Source: Gammaproteobacteria bacterium (GTDB lineage Bacteria > Pseudomonadota > Gammaproteobacteria > Steroidobacterales > Woeseiaceae). From it: a stretch of DNA of 40,633 nt. Location of the stretch: positions 1 to 40,633 of the forward strand of contig JAUHZT010000013.1 of NCBI GenBank assembly GCA_030425905.1. Direction: 5' to 3'. Both the position numbers and the translations under genes were made by a program. Below the pieces are notes generated by a model, which worked only from the letters and a program-made list of their open reading frames with translations, was not told the DNA's origin and made no database searches. Positions 7,829 to 16,425 of the stretch are shown here, in pieces. How positions within the stretch are numbered: the first letter of the stretch is position 1; each line of letters starts with the position of its first letter.

Positions 7829-8779
7829 ATGAAGCCCGGCCACTGGTCGGGCTTTTTTGTGTGCGGTTTGTTCACGCTGGCTGCTAGCGGCTGCGGTGAC
7901 GCACCCGCCAACGCGGCCAGCAGCGCCGGTCGCCCGGTACAACGTATCGACGCCGGCCGACTCGAAAACAAGGACATCGACGAGGCCAGCGGACTGGCCT
8001 GGTCGGCGCGCCAGGACGACCTGCTCTGGACCCACAATGACAGTGGTGACAAGGCAAGACTGTATGCCCTCGGCATGCACGGTGAGGCACGCGGCCGCAT
8101 CAAACTGAAGAATGCCGATAACCGGGACTGGGAGGACATGGCGTCGTTCACACTCGACGGCGAACCCTACCTGCTGGTCGCGGATATTGGCGACAACGAG
8201 AGCAAGCGCGAGTACCTGACGCTTTACGTGATTGCCGAACCGGATCTCAGCCGTGACAGCAAAGTGTCGCTCGAACCGGCATGGCGCATCAATTTCAGTT
8301 ACCCCGAAGGGCCCCGCGACGCAGAAGCCGTTGCCGTCGACACCGAACGCCGCCGTGTGCTGATTATTAGCAAACGGGACCTGCCCGCACGCCTGTACGA
8401 AGTGCCGCTGCAACCGCTAAGCGACGACATCGTGCTCGCCGAACGGGGGCCCGACCTGCGAACGCTGCCACCGCCGAGACGTAACGACGTTGCGACCGCC
8501 CCGATGTCGAAAGACTGGCACTGGCAGCCGACGGCCATGGACATTGCCCACGACGGCGAAACCCTGATCGTGATGACCTACAGCGCTATCTACTATTTTC
8601 CGCGGGCTGACAGCCCGGACTGGTCGCACGCTCTGCAGCGGCCACCGCTGGCGCTTAAGCTGCACAAGCTGCCCAACGCCGAAGCCGCCGCACTCAGCCC
8701 CAATGGCCAGAGCATTGTAGTCACCGTGGAGAAAAAGCATGCTCCGCTGCTGCGTATCGACTTTAAGGACCGCCCCTGA
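7829..8779 (+). CDS. Putative lipoprotein of unknown function
   Basis: This frame gives about 316 aa from ATG 7829. The ORF-track ATG at 7805 overlaps the receptor stop as TAATG. The N-terminus MKPGHWSGFFVCGLFTLAASGC looks like a lipoprotein signal with its lipid cysteine at about residue 22. The body has repeated turns and strands suggesting a beta-propeller-like fold: ASGLAWS, WTHNDSGD, DNRDWEDMA, VADIGDNESKR and DAEAVAVD, many rich in acidic residues. I do not recognise an enzymatic family. It shares a TGATG overlap with the nuclease-fold gene downstream, so the two are co-translated. Oddly, an intrinsic terminator lies over its first codons, and no clear ribosome-binding site precedes ATG 7829. 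Confidence 0.75.
   Translation: MKPGHWSGFFVCGLFTLAASGCGDAPANAASSAGRPVQRIDAGRLENKDIDEASGLAWSARQDDLLWTHNDSGDKARLYALGMHGEARGRIKLKNADNRDWEDMASFTLDGEPYLLVADIGDNESKREYLTLYVIAEPDLSRDSKVSLEPAWRINFSYPEGPRDAEAVAVDTERRRVLIISKRDLPARLYEVPLQPLSDDIVLAERGPDLRTLPPPRRNDVATAPMSKDWHWQPTAMDIAHDGETLIVMTYSAIYYFPRADSPDWSHALQRPPLALKLHKLPNAEAAALSPNGQSIVVTVEKKHAPLLRIDFKDRP
7832..7858 (+). terminator. Intrinsic terminator after the TonB receptor, over the next gene's start
   Basis: AAGCCCG (7832-7838) pairs with CGGGCTT (7848-7854), and GCC with GGT extends the stem to ten pairs around an ACT loop. T at 7853-7858 follows. It begins 27 bases after the receptor stop. It lies inside the reading frame of the following lipoprotein, so readthrough or an internal promoter is needed to express that gene. 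Confidence 0.88.
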
Positions 8780-9846
8780 TGCTCAAACTATCGATTGCCC
8801 TGCTATGCGTTGTGACCGCGTGCGTCGGCTGTCAGCGCGATACGGCAAGCCCTGCGACGGCGGCGACACCTGCCGTCACCATCATGACGTTCAACGTACA
8901 AAACCTGTTTGACACCTACGACGACCCGGGCAAGGACGACAAGGCCTACCTGCCAATCGCGGCAAAACAGTCTGCAGCGCACATCGCGGAGTGCAACATG
9001 ATTGAGGTTGCGAGCTGGCGCGAGGAATGCCTTACGCAGGACTGGAATGAGTCGATTCTCGAGCACAAGCTCAAGGTGCTGGCCGATGCGATTCGGCAGG
9101 TTGACGGTGGTCCCGACATTATTGTTTTCCAGGAAGTCGAAAAAGCCGCACTGCTCGACCGCCTGAGCACTGAATTCCTGGCGGATTTTGCTTACGGACC
9201 CGCGATACTGCTTGAAGGTCAGGACCAGCGCGGCATCGACTCAGGGTTTCTGAGCCGCCTGCCATTAATTGGTGAAGCCCGGCTGCATCCGTCGCGTTTC
9301 CCCGAGTTCGCGGACCGCGAGGGCGACACGCGCGGTATTCTAGAGGCCACTTTTGAGCTACCGGATGGCTCCAGCCTGACAGGCTTCGCGGTCCATTTCC
9401 CGGCACCTTTTCATCCAGTGGCCATGCGCGAAGCGGCTTACCGGCAACTGGCGAGCCTGCGCCAGGCCCTGCCCGACGAGCAGCACGCGTTTGCGGCCGG
9501 CGACTTCAACACCGTGAGCACCGAGGTGGAAAGCACCGGCATTCTGGACCGACTCGCCCGTCCGTACTGGCAAATTGCCCACGAACTGGGTTGCGAGGGC
9601 TGCAAAGGCAGCTATTACTACGCGCCAGACGACAACTGGTCATACCTCGATATGATCTTCTGGTCGCCCGCGCGTGGCGAAAACGCAACATGGAAAATTA
9701 GCGCGGATTCGCTGCGAGTTTTGCACCAGACCGAGGCCCAGCGAACGGCCGACGGCACGCCGGCGCGCTTTTCACCTGGCGATCGCAGCGGCGTCTCGGA
9801 CCACTGGCCGCTCGCAATCACGATCGAACCGATAGAAAAACAATAA
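8779..9846 (+). CDS. Lipoprotein of the endonuclease/exonuclease/phosphatase family
   Basis: This 355-aa protein has a lipoprotein signal (MLKLSIALLCVVTAC, lipid Cys about 15). Its catalytic core is of the EEP type: the asparagine in TFNVQNLFD, metal-binding glutamate in VFQEVE, GFLSR, the histidine in AVHFPAP, GDFNT, and the terminal SDHWPL. EEP proteins hydrolyse phosphodiester or phosphomonoester bonds, and members include DNases, RNases and sugar or lipid phosphatases. I infer a cell-envelope nuclease because of the salvage neighbours, but a phosphatase is possible. CNMIEVASWREEC and CEGC could form disulfides in the periplasm or at the surface. The start overlaps the previous stop as TGATG. 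Confidence 0.87.
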   Translation: MLKLSIALLCVVTACVGCQRDTASPATAATPAVTIMTFNVQNLFDTYDDPGKDDKAYLPIAAKQSAAHIAECNMIEVASWREECLTQDWNESILEHKLKVLADAIRQVDGGPDIIVFQEVEKAALLDRLSTEFLADFAYGPAILLEGQDQRGIDSGFLSRLPLIGEARLHPSRFPEFADREGDTRGILEATFELPDGSSLTGFAVHFPAPFHPVAMREAAYRQLASLRQALPDEQHAFAAGDFNTVSTEVESTGILDRLARPYWQIAHELGCEGCKGSYYYAPDDNWSYLDMIFWSPARGENATWKISADSLRVLHQTEAQRTADGTPARFSPGDRSGVSDHWPLAITIEPIEKQ

Positions 9847-9940
9847 CTTGTAACATTGTCGTAAACTGTTTTCTGCCGCCGCAATGCAGTCGCGCGCAGG
9901 GATGCTTGAGCACGACTGCGAATTGGCCCACAAACCCTTA

Positions 9941-9968
9941 TTGCGCAAGCATTTTCGCTGCGTTAGAT
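9941..9968 (+). promoter_or_regulatory. Possible promoter for the Oar-like receptor
   Basis: TTGCGC (9941-9946), a 16-base spacer and TTAGAT (9963-9968) make a moderate sigma70 match. It lies in the 261-base gap before the Oar-like receptor and would give a leader of about 130 bases. The rest of that gap holds the inverted repeat listed next and no reading frame I would call a gene. Confidence 0.3.
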
Positions 9969-10054
9969 TGAGCCGCACAACCGGCAAAACTTAGCCCTTC
10001 CAGCGCTCTGCGTCGGATATTCTGCTTTAAAAAAACCGAGAGCGAAATCAATCT

Positions 10055-10068
10055 GTCACATTCGTGAC
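10055..10068. promoter_or_regulatory. Perfect inverted repeat, possible operator
   Basis: GTCAC-ATTC-GTGAC is a perfect 5-bp inverted repeat with a four-base spacer, 39 bases before the receptor ATG. It could bind a dimeric regulator or form a small RNA hairpin in the leader. It is not a CRP or FNR consensus. Confidence 0.35.
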
Positions 10069-10107
10069 CTATTCTCTCGCTCCTTTACTAACCCCTGGGG
10101 ATCACAC

Positions 10108-13100
10108 ATGAAGATAACTAATCGATACCTCGGATCAGGCCTACGGACGTTCTTCAAGAACAGCATCAAAACCGCCACCCTGGCGCTGCTGTTTGCGATA
10201 CCTGTTGCGTCAAACGCACAGGAAACAACGTCTTCGATTCGTGGCAAGATCCTGGACCCGAACGGCAACCCGGTCGCTAGTGCCGCGGTTCTCGTCGAGG
10301 ACTTGCGCAGCGGCACGTCGCGCGGCTACACGTCGAACGACAACGGTCTGTTCCTTGCAACCCGCCTGCTTCCGGGCGGCCCGTACCGGGTCACCGTCAA
10401 CAGCACCAAGACCGTTGACGTACCACTTCTGAGTGTCGGTGATACCTACAACCTGATCGTCAATCTGCAGCAGCAATCGCAAATTGAAGAAATCGTGGCT
10501 ATCGGCCAGGCGGGCAGCATGGTTGAAGTTGCCGCCGGTCCTTCAGCGACGTTCTCGCTCGACGATCTCGAATCGGCGGTTGCCTTCAGCCGTGACATCT
10601 CTGACGTGTACGGCATCGATCCGCGCCTGATGATCGACAATGACGAAGACGGCTTTGGCGTCAACTGCGCGGGCAAGCACCCCCGCTTTAACAACATCAC
10701 GCTGGACGGCGTCAGCCAGTCGGACCGCTTCGGCCTCAACGAAAACGGCTATGCAACGGCCGTCGGCCAGCCCTTCCCGTACGACGCGCTTGAGCAGGTT
10801 GCTGTCGAACTCGCACCGTTTGACGTGACCTACGGCGGCTTCTCGGCCTGTAACATCAACGCTGTTACAAAGTCGGGCAGCAACGAATGGGAAGCCAAGG
10901 TCTTCTACGAGTATTCCAGCGACAGCCTGCGTGGCGACACGGTCGCTGACAGCAACGAAGATTTCGGCACGCCGTCTTACGACAAGACTTACCGCGGCTT
11001 CAACTTTGGCGGCCCGATCATCAAGGATCGCCTGTTCTTCTTCGCCGCCTATGAAGACTCTGAAACACCGCGCTTCATTGCCAAGGGCTATGCAGGTTCA
11101 GGCAATGGCGACGAGCGCCCCTGGTTGAGTCAGGCTGACTACGACCGGATCAACACGATCGCGCAGAATATCTACAGCTACGATCCAGGTGGTCAGCAAG
11201 GTGACGGCACGCAGGAAGACGAGAAATACCTCGTGCGCCTCGACTGGAATATCAACGACAATCACACTGCCTCTGTCATCTACAACTACTACGATGGCTT
11301 CCAGGCACGTGACTCGGACGGCGATGACAATGAATACGAATTCGCTAACCACGGCTACACCAAAGGTGCCGAGTTTACGACCTACACCGGCAAGCTGACC
11401 TCGCAGTGGACCGACACGTTCTCATCCGAGATTTTCTACAGCACCAGCGAAATGAACGACTCGCAGGTAACTGTCGGACCGAAAGACTTCGGTGAAATGC
11501 AGATCAATCTCGACAACAATATCGTGTACCTCGGCGCAGATGACTCGCGGCAGGCGAATGCCCTGAACAACGAGTCCGAGTACTTCAAGCTGTCAGGTAA
11601 CTGGCTCGTTGGCGACCACATCATCACCGCCGGCTACGACCGCGAAACGCTGGACATCTTCAATATCTTTGTGCAGCACTCCAACGGCGGCGAGTATCGT
11701 TTCTTCGATGATTCCGACGGCAATCCCGCTTTCTGTGCGGCGCTTGACGCCCAGGGTCGCTTCGATGACCCGGCCTGCGGTTTGTCCGGTATCGATCGCT
11801 TCGAACTGGGTCGTCCGAGCCGTCTGTATTACGGCAGTGGTGGCGGTACCAACAATCCCAACGATGCGGCAGCGCAGTTCAGCAACACGCTCGATGCCTT
11901 TTACATCCAGGATGAAATGTTCTTTGACCAGCTCGACCTGACTATTGTCGCCGGCCTGCGTTACGAGCGTTTCAGCACCGACGATGCGCCCGTCTACAAC
12001 GACGCATTTACGCAAGCCACAGGCTTTCGTAATGATGCAACGATTGACGGCGTCGACCTCCTGATGCCGCGCCTCGGTTTCACCTGGGGTGTTACCGACG
12101 ATATTACGATGCGTGGCGGTGTTGGCCTGTACTCGGGTGGCAATCCGAACGTCTGGATTTCCAACTCGTACAGCAACGACGGCCTGACCAACGCGCAGTT
12201 CCGTCGTGACGAAGACGACTATGGCGACATTACCGGCACCGATACGTTCACCGTATTGCCGGGCATGGCTGACTCGGTTCCGCTTAGCGACGGCAATCGC
12301 CCGGGCTACGATGTGCCGCAGATCCTCGTCGATGACGTACTCGGTGTCTCGCCTGCCGATGCCAACAACTCATTCCTCGCACTGATCGACCCAGATTTCG
12401 AACAGCCGCGTGAATGGAAAATGGCCCTCGGCGCAACCTGGGACATGCCCTGGTACGACATCACGGTCGATATCGACTACCTGCACTCTCGCGGTGGCAG
12501 CCCGGCCTACTATGTCGACGTAGCCGAAGAGATTGTGGGCATGACCACCGCCGGCACGCCGATCTATGACTACATCCCGGGTCTGCGTGATAACTACATG
12601 CTGACCAACTCGAACGAGAATCCGATTTCCAACAGTTTCTCGATCGTTGCCCAGAAGTCCTTCGAATGGGGTCTGGATGTACTCGTCGGCTATGCCTACA
12701 CGGATGCCGAAGATGTCAGCCCGATGACCTCCTCTACGGCTGGCTCTAACTTCGACAATACGGCGCTGCTGGACGTCAACAACCCGTTGGCAGGCACGTC
12801 AAACTACGTCGTTCCGAATCGCTTCACGCTGCGTCTCGACTACGAGCGTGCCTTCTTCGGCGATAACCTGACACGCTTCACGCTGTTCGGCTATTTCAAC
12901 GAAGGCCAGCCGCAGAGTTACGGCATGGCCAGTGGCGACCTCGAAGGCGACGGTTTCTTTGGCCGCCACCTGCTGTACGTGCCGACCGGACCGAGCGACC
13001 CGAACGTGGTCTTCGATGCCGGTTTCGACCAGGCGGCGTTTTTTGCCTGGGTTAGCGACGAAGGCCTGAGCCCTGGCTTCACCGAACGCAACCAGCGTCA

Positions 13101-13392
13101 TGCAGACTGGTCAACGCGCTTTGACCTGCGCATCAGCCAGGAAATCCCGCTACCGGTTGGCCTGCGTGGCCGCCTGTACGTCAAGGTCGCCAACCTCGGC
13201 AACCTGCTCAACGACGACTGGGGCAAGATCACGGACTCTGTGTTCTTCACCCCGATATTTGTCGATGCTGACGTCAACGGCGCTGGCCAGTTCGTGTTCA
13301 ACGATTTCGACAGGGTTGATATGGAACGGACCATTAACAACAGCAGCCTGTGGGAAGCGCGTATCGGATTTGATGTCCGGTTCGGAGACTAA
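10108..13392 (+). CDS. Oar-like TonB-dependent receptor with N-terminal carboxypeptidase-regulatory-like domain
   Basis: This 1094-aa outer-membrane protein starts at ATG 10108 with GGGGA upstream. The signal peptide is about residues 1-37 (TLALLFAIPVASNAQ). Residues about 40-120 form a beta-sandwich of the carboxypeptidase regulatory type (SSIRGKILDPNGNPVASAAV, then GPYRVTV). The plug follows (QIEEIVAIGQ, RFNNITLDGVSQSD, FGLNENGYATAVGQPFPYDA), and then a long barrel with many acidic loops. Oar-like receptors are thought to take up large substrates. No substrate can be read here. A strong terminator ends the unit, so it is probably monocistronic. Like the first receptor, it ends in F-G plus an acidic residue (VRFGD). 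Confidence 0.93.
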   Translation: MKITNRYLGSGLRTFFKNSIKTATLALLFAIPVASNAQETTSSIRGKILDPNGNPVASAAVLVEDLRSGTSRGYTSNDNGLFLATRLLPGGPYRVTVNSTKTVDVPLLSVGDTYNLIVNLQQQSQIEEIVAIGQAGSMVEVAAGPSATFSLDDLESAVAFSRDISDVYGIDPRLMIDNDEDGFGVNCAGKHPRFNNITLDGVSQSDRFGLNENGYATAVGQPFPYDALEQVAVELAPFDVTYGGFSACNINAVTKSGSNEWEAKVFYEYSSDSLRGDTVADSNEDFGTPSYDKTYRGFNFGGPIIKDRLFFFAAYEDSETPRFIAKGYAGSGNGDERPWLSQADYDRINTIAQNIYSYDPGGQQGDGTQEDEKYLVRLDWNINDNHTASVIYNYYDGFQARDSDGDDNEYEFANHGYTKGAEFTTYTGKLTSQWTDTFSSEIFYSTSEMNDSQVTVGPKDFGEMQINLDNNIVYLGADDSRQANALNNESEYFKLSGNWLVGDHIITAGYDRETLDIFNIFVQHSNGGEYRFFDDSDGNPAFCAALDAQGRFDDPACGLSGIDRFELGRPSRLYYGSGGGTNNPNDAAAQFSNTLDAFYIQDEMFFDQLDLTIVAGLRYERFSTDDAPVYNDAFTQATGFRNDATIDGVDLLMPRLGFTWGVTDDITMRGGVGLYSGGNPNVWISNSYSNDGLTNAQFRRDEDDYGDITGTDTFTVLPGMADSVPLSDGNRPGYDVPQILVDDVLGVSPADANNSFLALIDPDFEQPREWKMALGATWDMPWYDITVDIDYLHSRGGSPAYYVDVAEEIVGMTTAGTPIYDYIPGLRDNYMLTNSNENPISNSFSIVAQKSFEWGLDVLVGYAYTDAEDVSPMTSSTAGSNFDNTALLDVNNPLAGTSNYVVPNRFTLRLDYERAFFGDNLTRFTLFGYFNEGQPQSYGMASGDLEGDGFFGRHLLYVPTGPSDPNVVFDAGFDQAAFFAWVSDEGLSPGFTERNQRHADWSTRFDLRISQEIPLPVGLRGRLYVKVANLGNLLNDDWGKITDSVFFTPIFVDADVNGAGQFVFNDFDRVDMERTINNSSLWEARIGFDVRFGD

Positions 13393-13425
13393 ACCAGCAG
13401 CACTTTGCTGATAAAGCACGACCTG

Positions 13426-13457
13426 AAGCGGCACTCATTTGAGTGCCGCTTTTTTTT
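13426..13457 (+). terminator. Strong intrinsic terminator after the Oar-like receptor
   Basis: AAGCGGCACTC pairs perfectly with GAGTGCCGCTT around an ATTT loop (11 bp), followed by T through 13457. It is 34 bases after the receptor stop. The opposite strand has no T tract, so it acts for the rightward gene. The convergent nucleotidase gene ends at 13463. Confidence 0.95.
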
Positions 13458-13462
13458 ATGCC

Positions 13463-15088
13463 CTAGTCGGGCCAGCAAATCCCGTCCGGGGAACCAAGAA
13501 TCACGATGCGCGGGTTGGCCGGATCAACGGCAACGCCAACCTTTTCACCGCGTGACTGTGCGGCCATGATCGCGTCCAGCACGAGGTACTTGAGCTCCGA
13601 TGCCGGACGCGATGCAACAATGTGTTCCGGGAACACATAGCCGTCGCCGCCACCGTAAACGAAATCACTGACCACCAGAGAGTAGTCCCGGTCAGGGTCG
13701 ATTTCCTGCCATCCTTCTGCCGCGGGCACCTGCAGGCTTACGATCCGTTCGAACTCGGGGCGACTGCGATCCACGCATACGCGAAAGCCCGAAACCTGGG
13801 GGAAATACCCCTGGCTCGGCGCAAACCCCCGGTATCCGGCTTCAAGCAATTCCCGGAACTCGGCACCGCTGATCTGAAGGTGTCGCAGGTAGGAGGAAAA
13901 ACCGAAAGTTCGACCAATGTCTTCGAAGCGAATATCGCCTACCACGTAATCGTCAAGCCGCAAGGTACCGCTATTGAGAAACGCGAGATCGGCCGCAGGC
14001 TCGCCGAAGGCCCTGCGCATCTGGTCAACGATAAAGTTGCCCCAGCTCGATTCGCGCTCGCGAATCGATACCTCGCGAGCATCCATCGGCAATGCCGCTT
14101 CGCCTACGCGTGCGGTTATGAAAGGAAACTTCTCGAGCATCCGGCTGCGCCACTTGCCGGCCAGCAGGTCATAGTCAGCATCGCTTGCGACAGACTCATC
14201 CAGCGCAAGTGGTCTTAGCTGCGATAACTGCAGCTCGCCTTGCTCATCGACATCGATATCGATGCGCCAGATCGTTCTCGCATTCGATGCACCCTTTGCA
14301 ATCGCCGCGCTGTTCGCTGTTTCGGCGATAAACTCCGGCTCGTGCTCGTGCCCGCCAACAATGAGACGGAACGTCGGATGTTGCGCTTTGAGTGCCGCAA
14401 TCTCCTTGTCTTCCCACAGGTGCAGGTGCGTTAGCCCTATTATCAGGTCGGCACCCTTTTGTTCCAGCTCGCCAATGACTCGCTCGGCAACGCGTTTGTA
14501 GTCACCGTCGACTGACAGGTAGTCCCTGTCATTGCCACCATCATCCGGGTGCATCGTTAACGACAGGACGCCAATCTTCTTGCCCGCGTAATCCAGCATG
14601 TAGCGGCTGTGAAGCGCGTCATCCACGTCGGCAGCACCTGTCGAGAAACGATAGTTGTCACCCAGCCAGTCGAACTTCGACGCCCGTACCGCGTCGATCA
14701 AATGCTGGGGATTACGACTGTCGGTTTCATGGTTGCCGATAACGACGAGCATCGGGGCGAGATCATGCATGAAATTCATTGCATCTATCATCTGCAGCCC
14801 GTCCCAGAGCTGGCTTTCGAGCGATGGGTACAGGAAGTCGCCTGCGTGCAGCACGCGCGGCTCCCGCCCGTCGGCCCGCGCTTCGCGTAACAGGGTGGTG
14901 ACGCGCCCGAAGCCGCCCTTGGCACCGTCCTCTACGGCGTCGATCCGGTAGGTATCGTTCAGGTGGAAGAAGCTCAGACCGCCACTCTCGGTGGTTACTG
15001 TGCGCTCGGCGAGCGGAGCGCAGGCTACAGCCAGTAACGCCACCCCGCTAACCAGAATTGTGCGAAAGACCTTAATTGCCAAGCTCAT
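13463..15088 (-). CDS. UshA-like 5'-nucleotidase / metallophosphoesterase lipoprotein
   Basis: This is a 541-aa envelope phosphatase that probably releases nucleosides from nucleotides. ATG 15088 is used because it opens a clear lipoprotein signal (FRTILVSGVALLAVAC, Cys about 23); the ORF track adds 46 residues. The N-terminal metallophosphoesterase domain shows HLNDTYRI, HAGDFLYPS, GNHE, LTHLHLW and GGHEHE. In the first motif a tyrosine replaces the usual D-x-H histidine, a variant I recall in some 5'-nucleotidase relatives. The C-terminal nucleotidase domain shows FLNSGTLRLDDYVVGDI and YGGGDGY. It is divergent from the acid phosphatase gene, 63 bases apart. The substrate (nucleotide, UDP-sugar or cyclic nucleotide) is not decided. 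Confidence 0.88.
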   Translation of the reverse strand: MSLAIKVFRTILVSGVALLAVACAPLAERTVTTESGGLSFFHLNDTYRIDAVEDGAKGGFGRVTTLLREARADGREPRVLHAGDFLYPSLESQLWDGLQMIDAMNFMHDLAPMLVVIGNHETDSRNPQHLIDAVRASKFDWLGDNYRFSTGAADVDDALHSRYMLDYAGKKIGVLSLTMHPDDGGNDRDYLSVDGDYKRVAERVIGELEQKGADLIIGLTHLHLWEDKEIAALKAQHPTFRLIVGGHEHEPEFIAETANSAAIAKGASNARTIWRIDIDVDEQGELQLSQLRPLALDESVASDADYDLLAGKWRSRMLEKFPFITARVGEAALPMDAREVSIRERESSWGNFIVDQMRRAFGEPAADLAFLNSGTLRLDDYVVGDIRFEDIGRTFGFSSYLRHLQISGAEFRELLEAGYRGFAPSQGYFPQVSGFRVCVDRSRPEFERIVSLQVPAAEGWQEIDPDRDYSLVVSDFVYGGGDGYVFPEHIVASRPASELKYLVLDAIMAAQSRGEKVGVAVDPANPRIVILGSPDGICWPD

Positions 15089-15151
15089 TGATGTGCCTCG
15101 ATTTCGTCTGCATACGTGCCCAATAAGTGCATGCCATGCTAACCTGTTGCC

Positions 15152-16006
15152 ATGATCAAAAACAAAGCAGGCGCGCCACTGCTTGCCATTGCCAGCAGCC
15201 TTTTGCTGGCCGCATGCGCCACTCACAATGCAAGCGTTGAACCGTTAGCAGCCGGTACCAGCGGGAATGCCGATGAATCCGGGCGACCCGGCATGGACCT
15301 GGGCTTGTTCTGGGTGAAGCACGGCGCCGAATACCGCGCGCTCACCCGGCAAACCTACAAGACGGCAACACGCGCACTGCCCGGCTTTATCGCAGATAAG
15401 AGCTGGAGTGCCCTGCCCGAGCAGCAGGATGCCGCCGATTTGCCGCCTGCTGTTATTCTCGATGTGGATGAGACAGTAGTCAGCAATATAGATTTCCAGA
15501 TGAGTTTTGAACCGCCGTTCGAAAACTGGAAGCTCGATGAATTCTCAAGGAACAATCCTGCAACGCCGATCGACGGTGTCAAAGACTTTGTCGCGGCGGC
15601 CCGTGCGCTCGGCGTTGAAGTGTTCTTCGTAACCAACCGGCCCTGTGAGCCGCGTGCCGGCGATCCCGACCCCTGCCCGCAACGGCGCACGACCATTGAT
15701 GACATCGCGGAAACAGGTATCGCGACGGACGCCGAGCATGTCTTTCTCTCGGAAGAGCGCGGCTGGACCCGGGAGAAACTGACGCGGCGTCTGCACGTCG
15801 CGAAAACGCACCGCATCCTCATGCTGATTGGCGACGATTACGGTGACTTTGTACCATGTGTGCGCGACAAGGCCGTTGCACCCTGCACCAGGGCCGCGAC
15901 GCGCGAAAGCCGCGTCGCCGCGCTCGATGAGTTCGACGAGTACTGGGGCAATGGCTGGTACATCTTGCCAAACCCGATGCACGGTTCCTGGACCGCTTTT
16001 GACTGA
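15152..16006 (+). CDS. e(P4)-family acid phosphatase lipoprotein (HAD superfamily)
   Basis: This 284-aa lipoprotein (SLLLAACATH, Cys about 22, Ala at +2 suggesting outer-membrane sorting) belongs to the class B/C acid phosphatase group that includes Haemophilus lipoprotein e(P4). It has the HAD nucleophile motif ILDVDETVVSN (D104, D106), motif II in FFVTNR and the acidic motif GDDYGDF. Such enzymes dephosphorylate nucleoside monophosphates (5'-nucleotidase activity), and e(P4) also acts on NMN. Four cysteines (CEPRAGDPDPC, CVRDKAVAPC) may form disulfides. Cytidine deaminase follows after 8 bases in the same direction, consistent with a nucleotide-to-nucleoside step. Confidence 0.9.
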   Translation: MIKNKAGAPLLAIASSLLLAACATHNASVEPLAAGTSGNADESGRPGMDLGLFWVKHGAEYRALTRQTYKTATRALPGFIADKSWSALPEQQDAADLPPAVILDVDETVVSNIDFQMSFEPPFENWKLDEFSRNNPATPIDGVKDFVAAARALGVEVFFVTNRPCEPRAGDPDPCPQRRTTIDDIAETGIATDAEHVFLSEERGWTREKLTRRLHVAKTHRILMLIGDDYGDFVPCVRDKAVAPCTRAATRESRVAALDEFDEYWGNGWYILPNPMHGSWTAFD

Positions 16007-16014
16007 GGCGCCCG

Positions 16015-16425
16015 GTGGCAATGACTAACACGACGACAGATCAGCAACTGGCCGCCCGGGCACTCGCCGTGCGCAAAAGCGCCTACGGCCACTATTCAGG
16101 CTTTAAGGTCGGTGCGGCCTTGCTTGATGACAAGGGCCATGTACATGTCGGCTGTAATGTCGAGAATGCGGCCTACCCCCAAGGCAGTTGTGCTGAAACC
16201 GGTGCGATCGCCGCCATGGTTGCGGCTGGCGGGAAACGGATTCGAACCATTGCCGTAGCCGGAGGACGTGAGCAGGTCAGTACCTGCACACCGTGCGGCG
16301 GTTGTCGGCAGCGTATCAGCGAGTTCGCCGATACCAACACCCGCATCCTCGTTCTGAACGATGCCGATAGCTGGCAGTCTTTCTCTATCCAGGACCTGTT
16401 GCCCGCGTCATTCAAGCTCGACTGA
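16015..16425 (+). CDS. cdd: Cytidine deaminase
   Basis: This cytoplasmic zinc enzyme deaminates cytidine and deoxycytidine to uridine and deoxyuridine. The 136-aa homotetramer-type protein has YSGFKVGAALL, NVENAAYPQGSCAETGAI (zinc Cys and catalytic Glu) and TPCGGCRQ (two further zinc cysteines). GTG 16015 is six bases after a GAGG ribosome-binding site. ATG 16021, two codons on, is the alternative. It lies 8 bases after the phosphatase gene. Its 3' end overlaps the convergent ribokinase gene by 14 bases. It would feed deoxyuridine to DeoA. Confidence 0.95.
   Translation: MAMTNTTTDQQLAARALAVRKSAYGHYSGFKVGAALLDDKGHVHVGCNVENAAYPQGSCAETGAIAAMVAAGGKRIRTIAVAGGREQVSTCTPCGGCRQRISEFADTNTRILVLNDADSWQSFSIQDLLPASFKLD

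Noticed and set aside
13463-15226. ORF-track start at 15226 for the 5'-nucleotidase
   Set aside because: It would overlap the divergent acid phosphatase gene and bury the lipoprotein signal; ATG 15088 is better.
16412-16425. The 14-base overlap between cdd and ribokinase as an antisense control element
   Set aside because: Short tail-to-tail overlaps are common in compact genomes, and nothing else supports regulation here.
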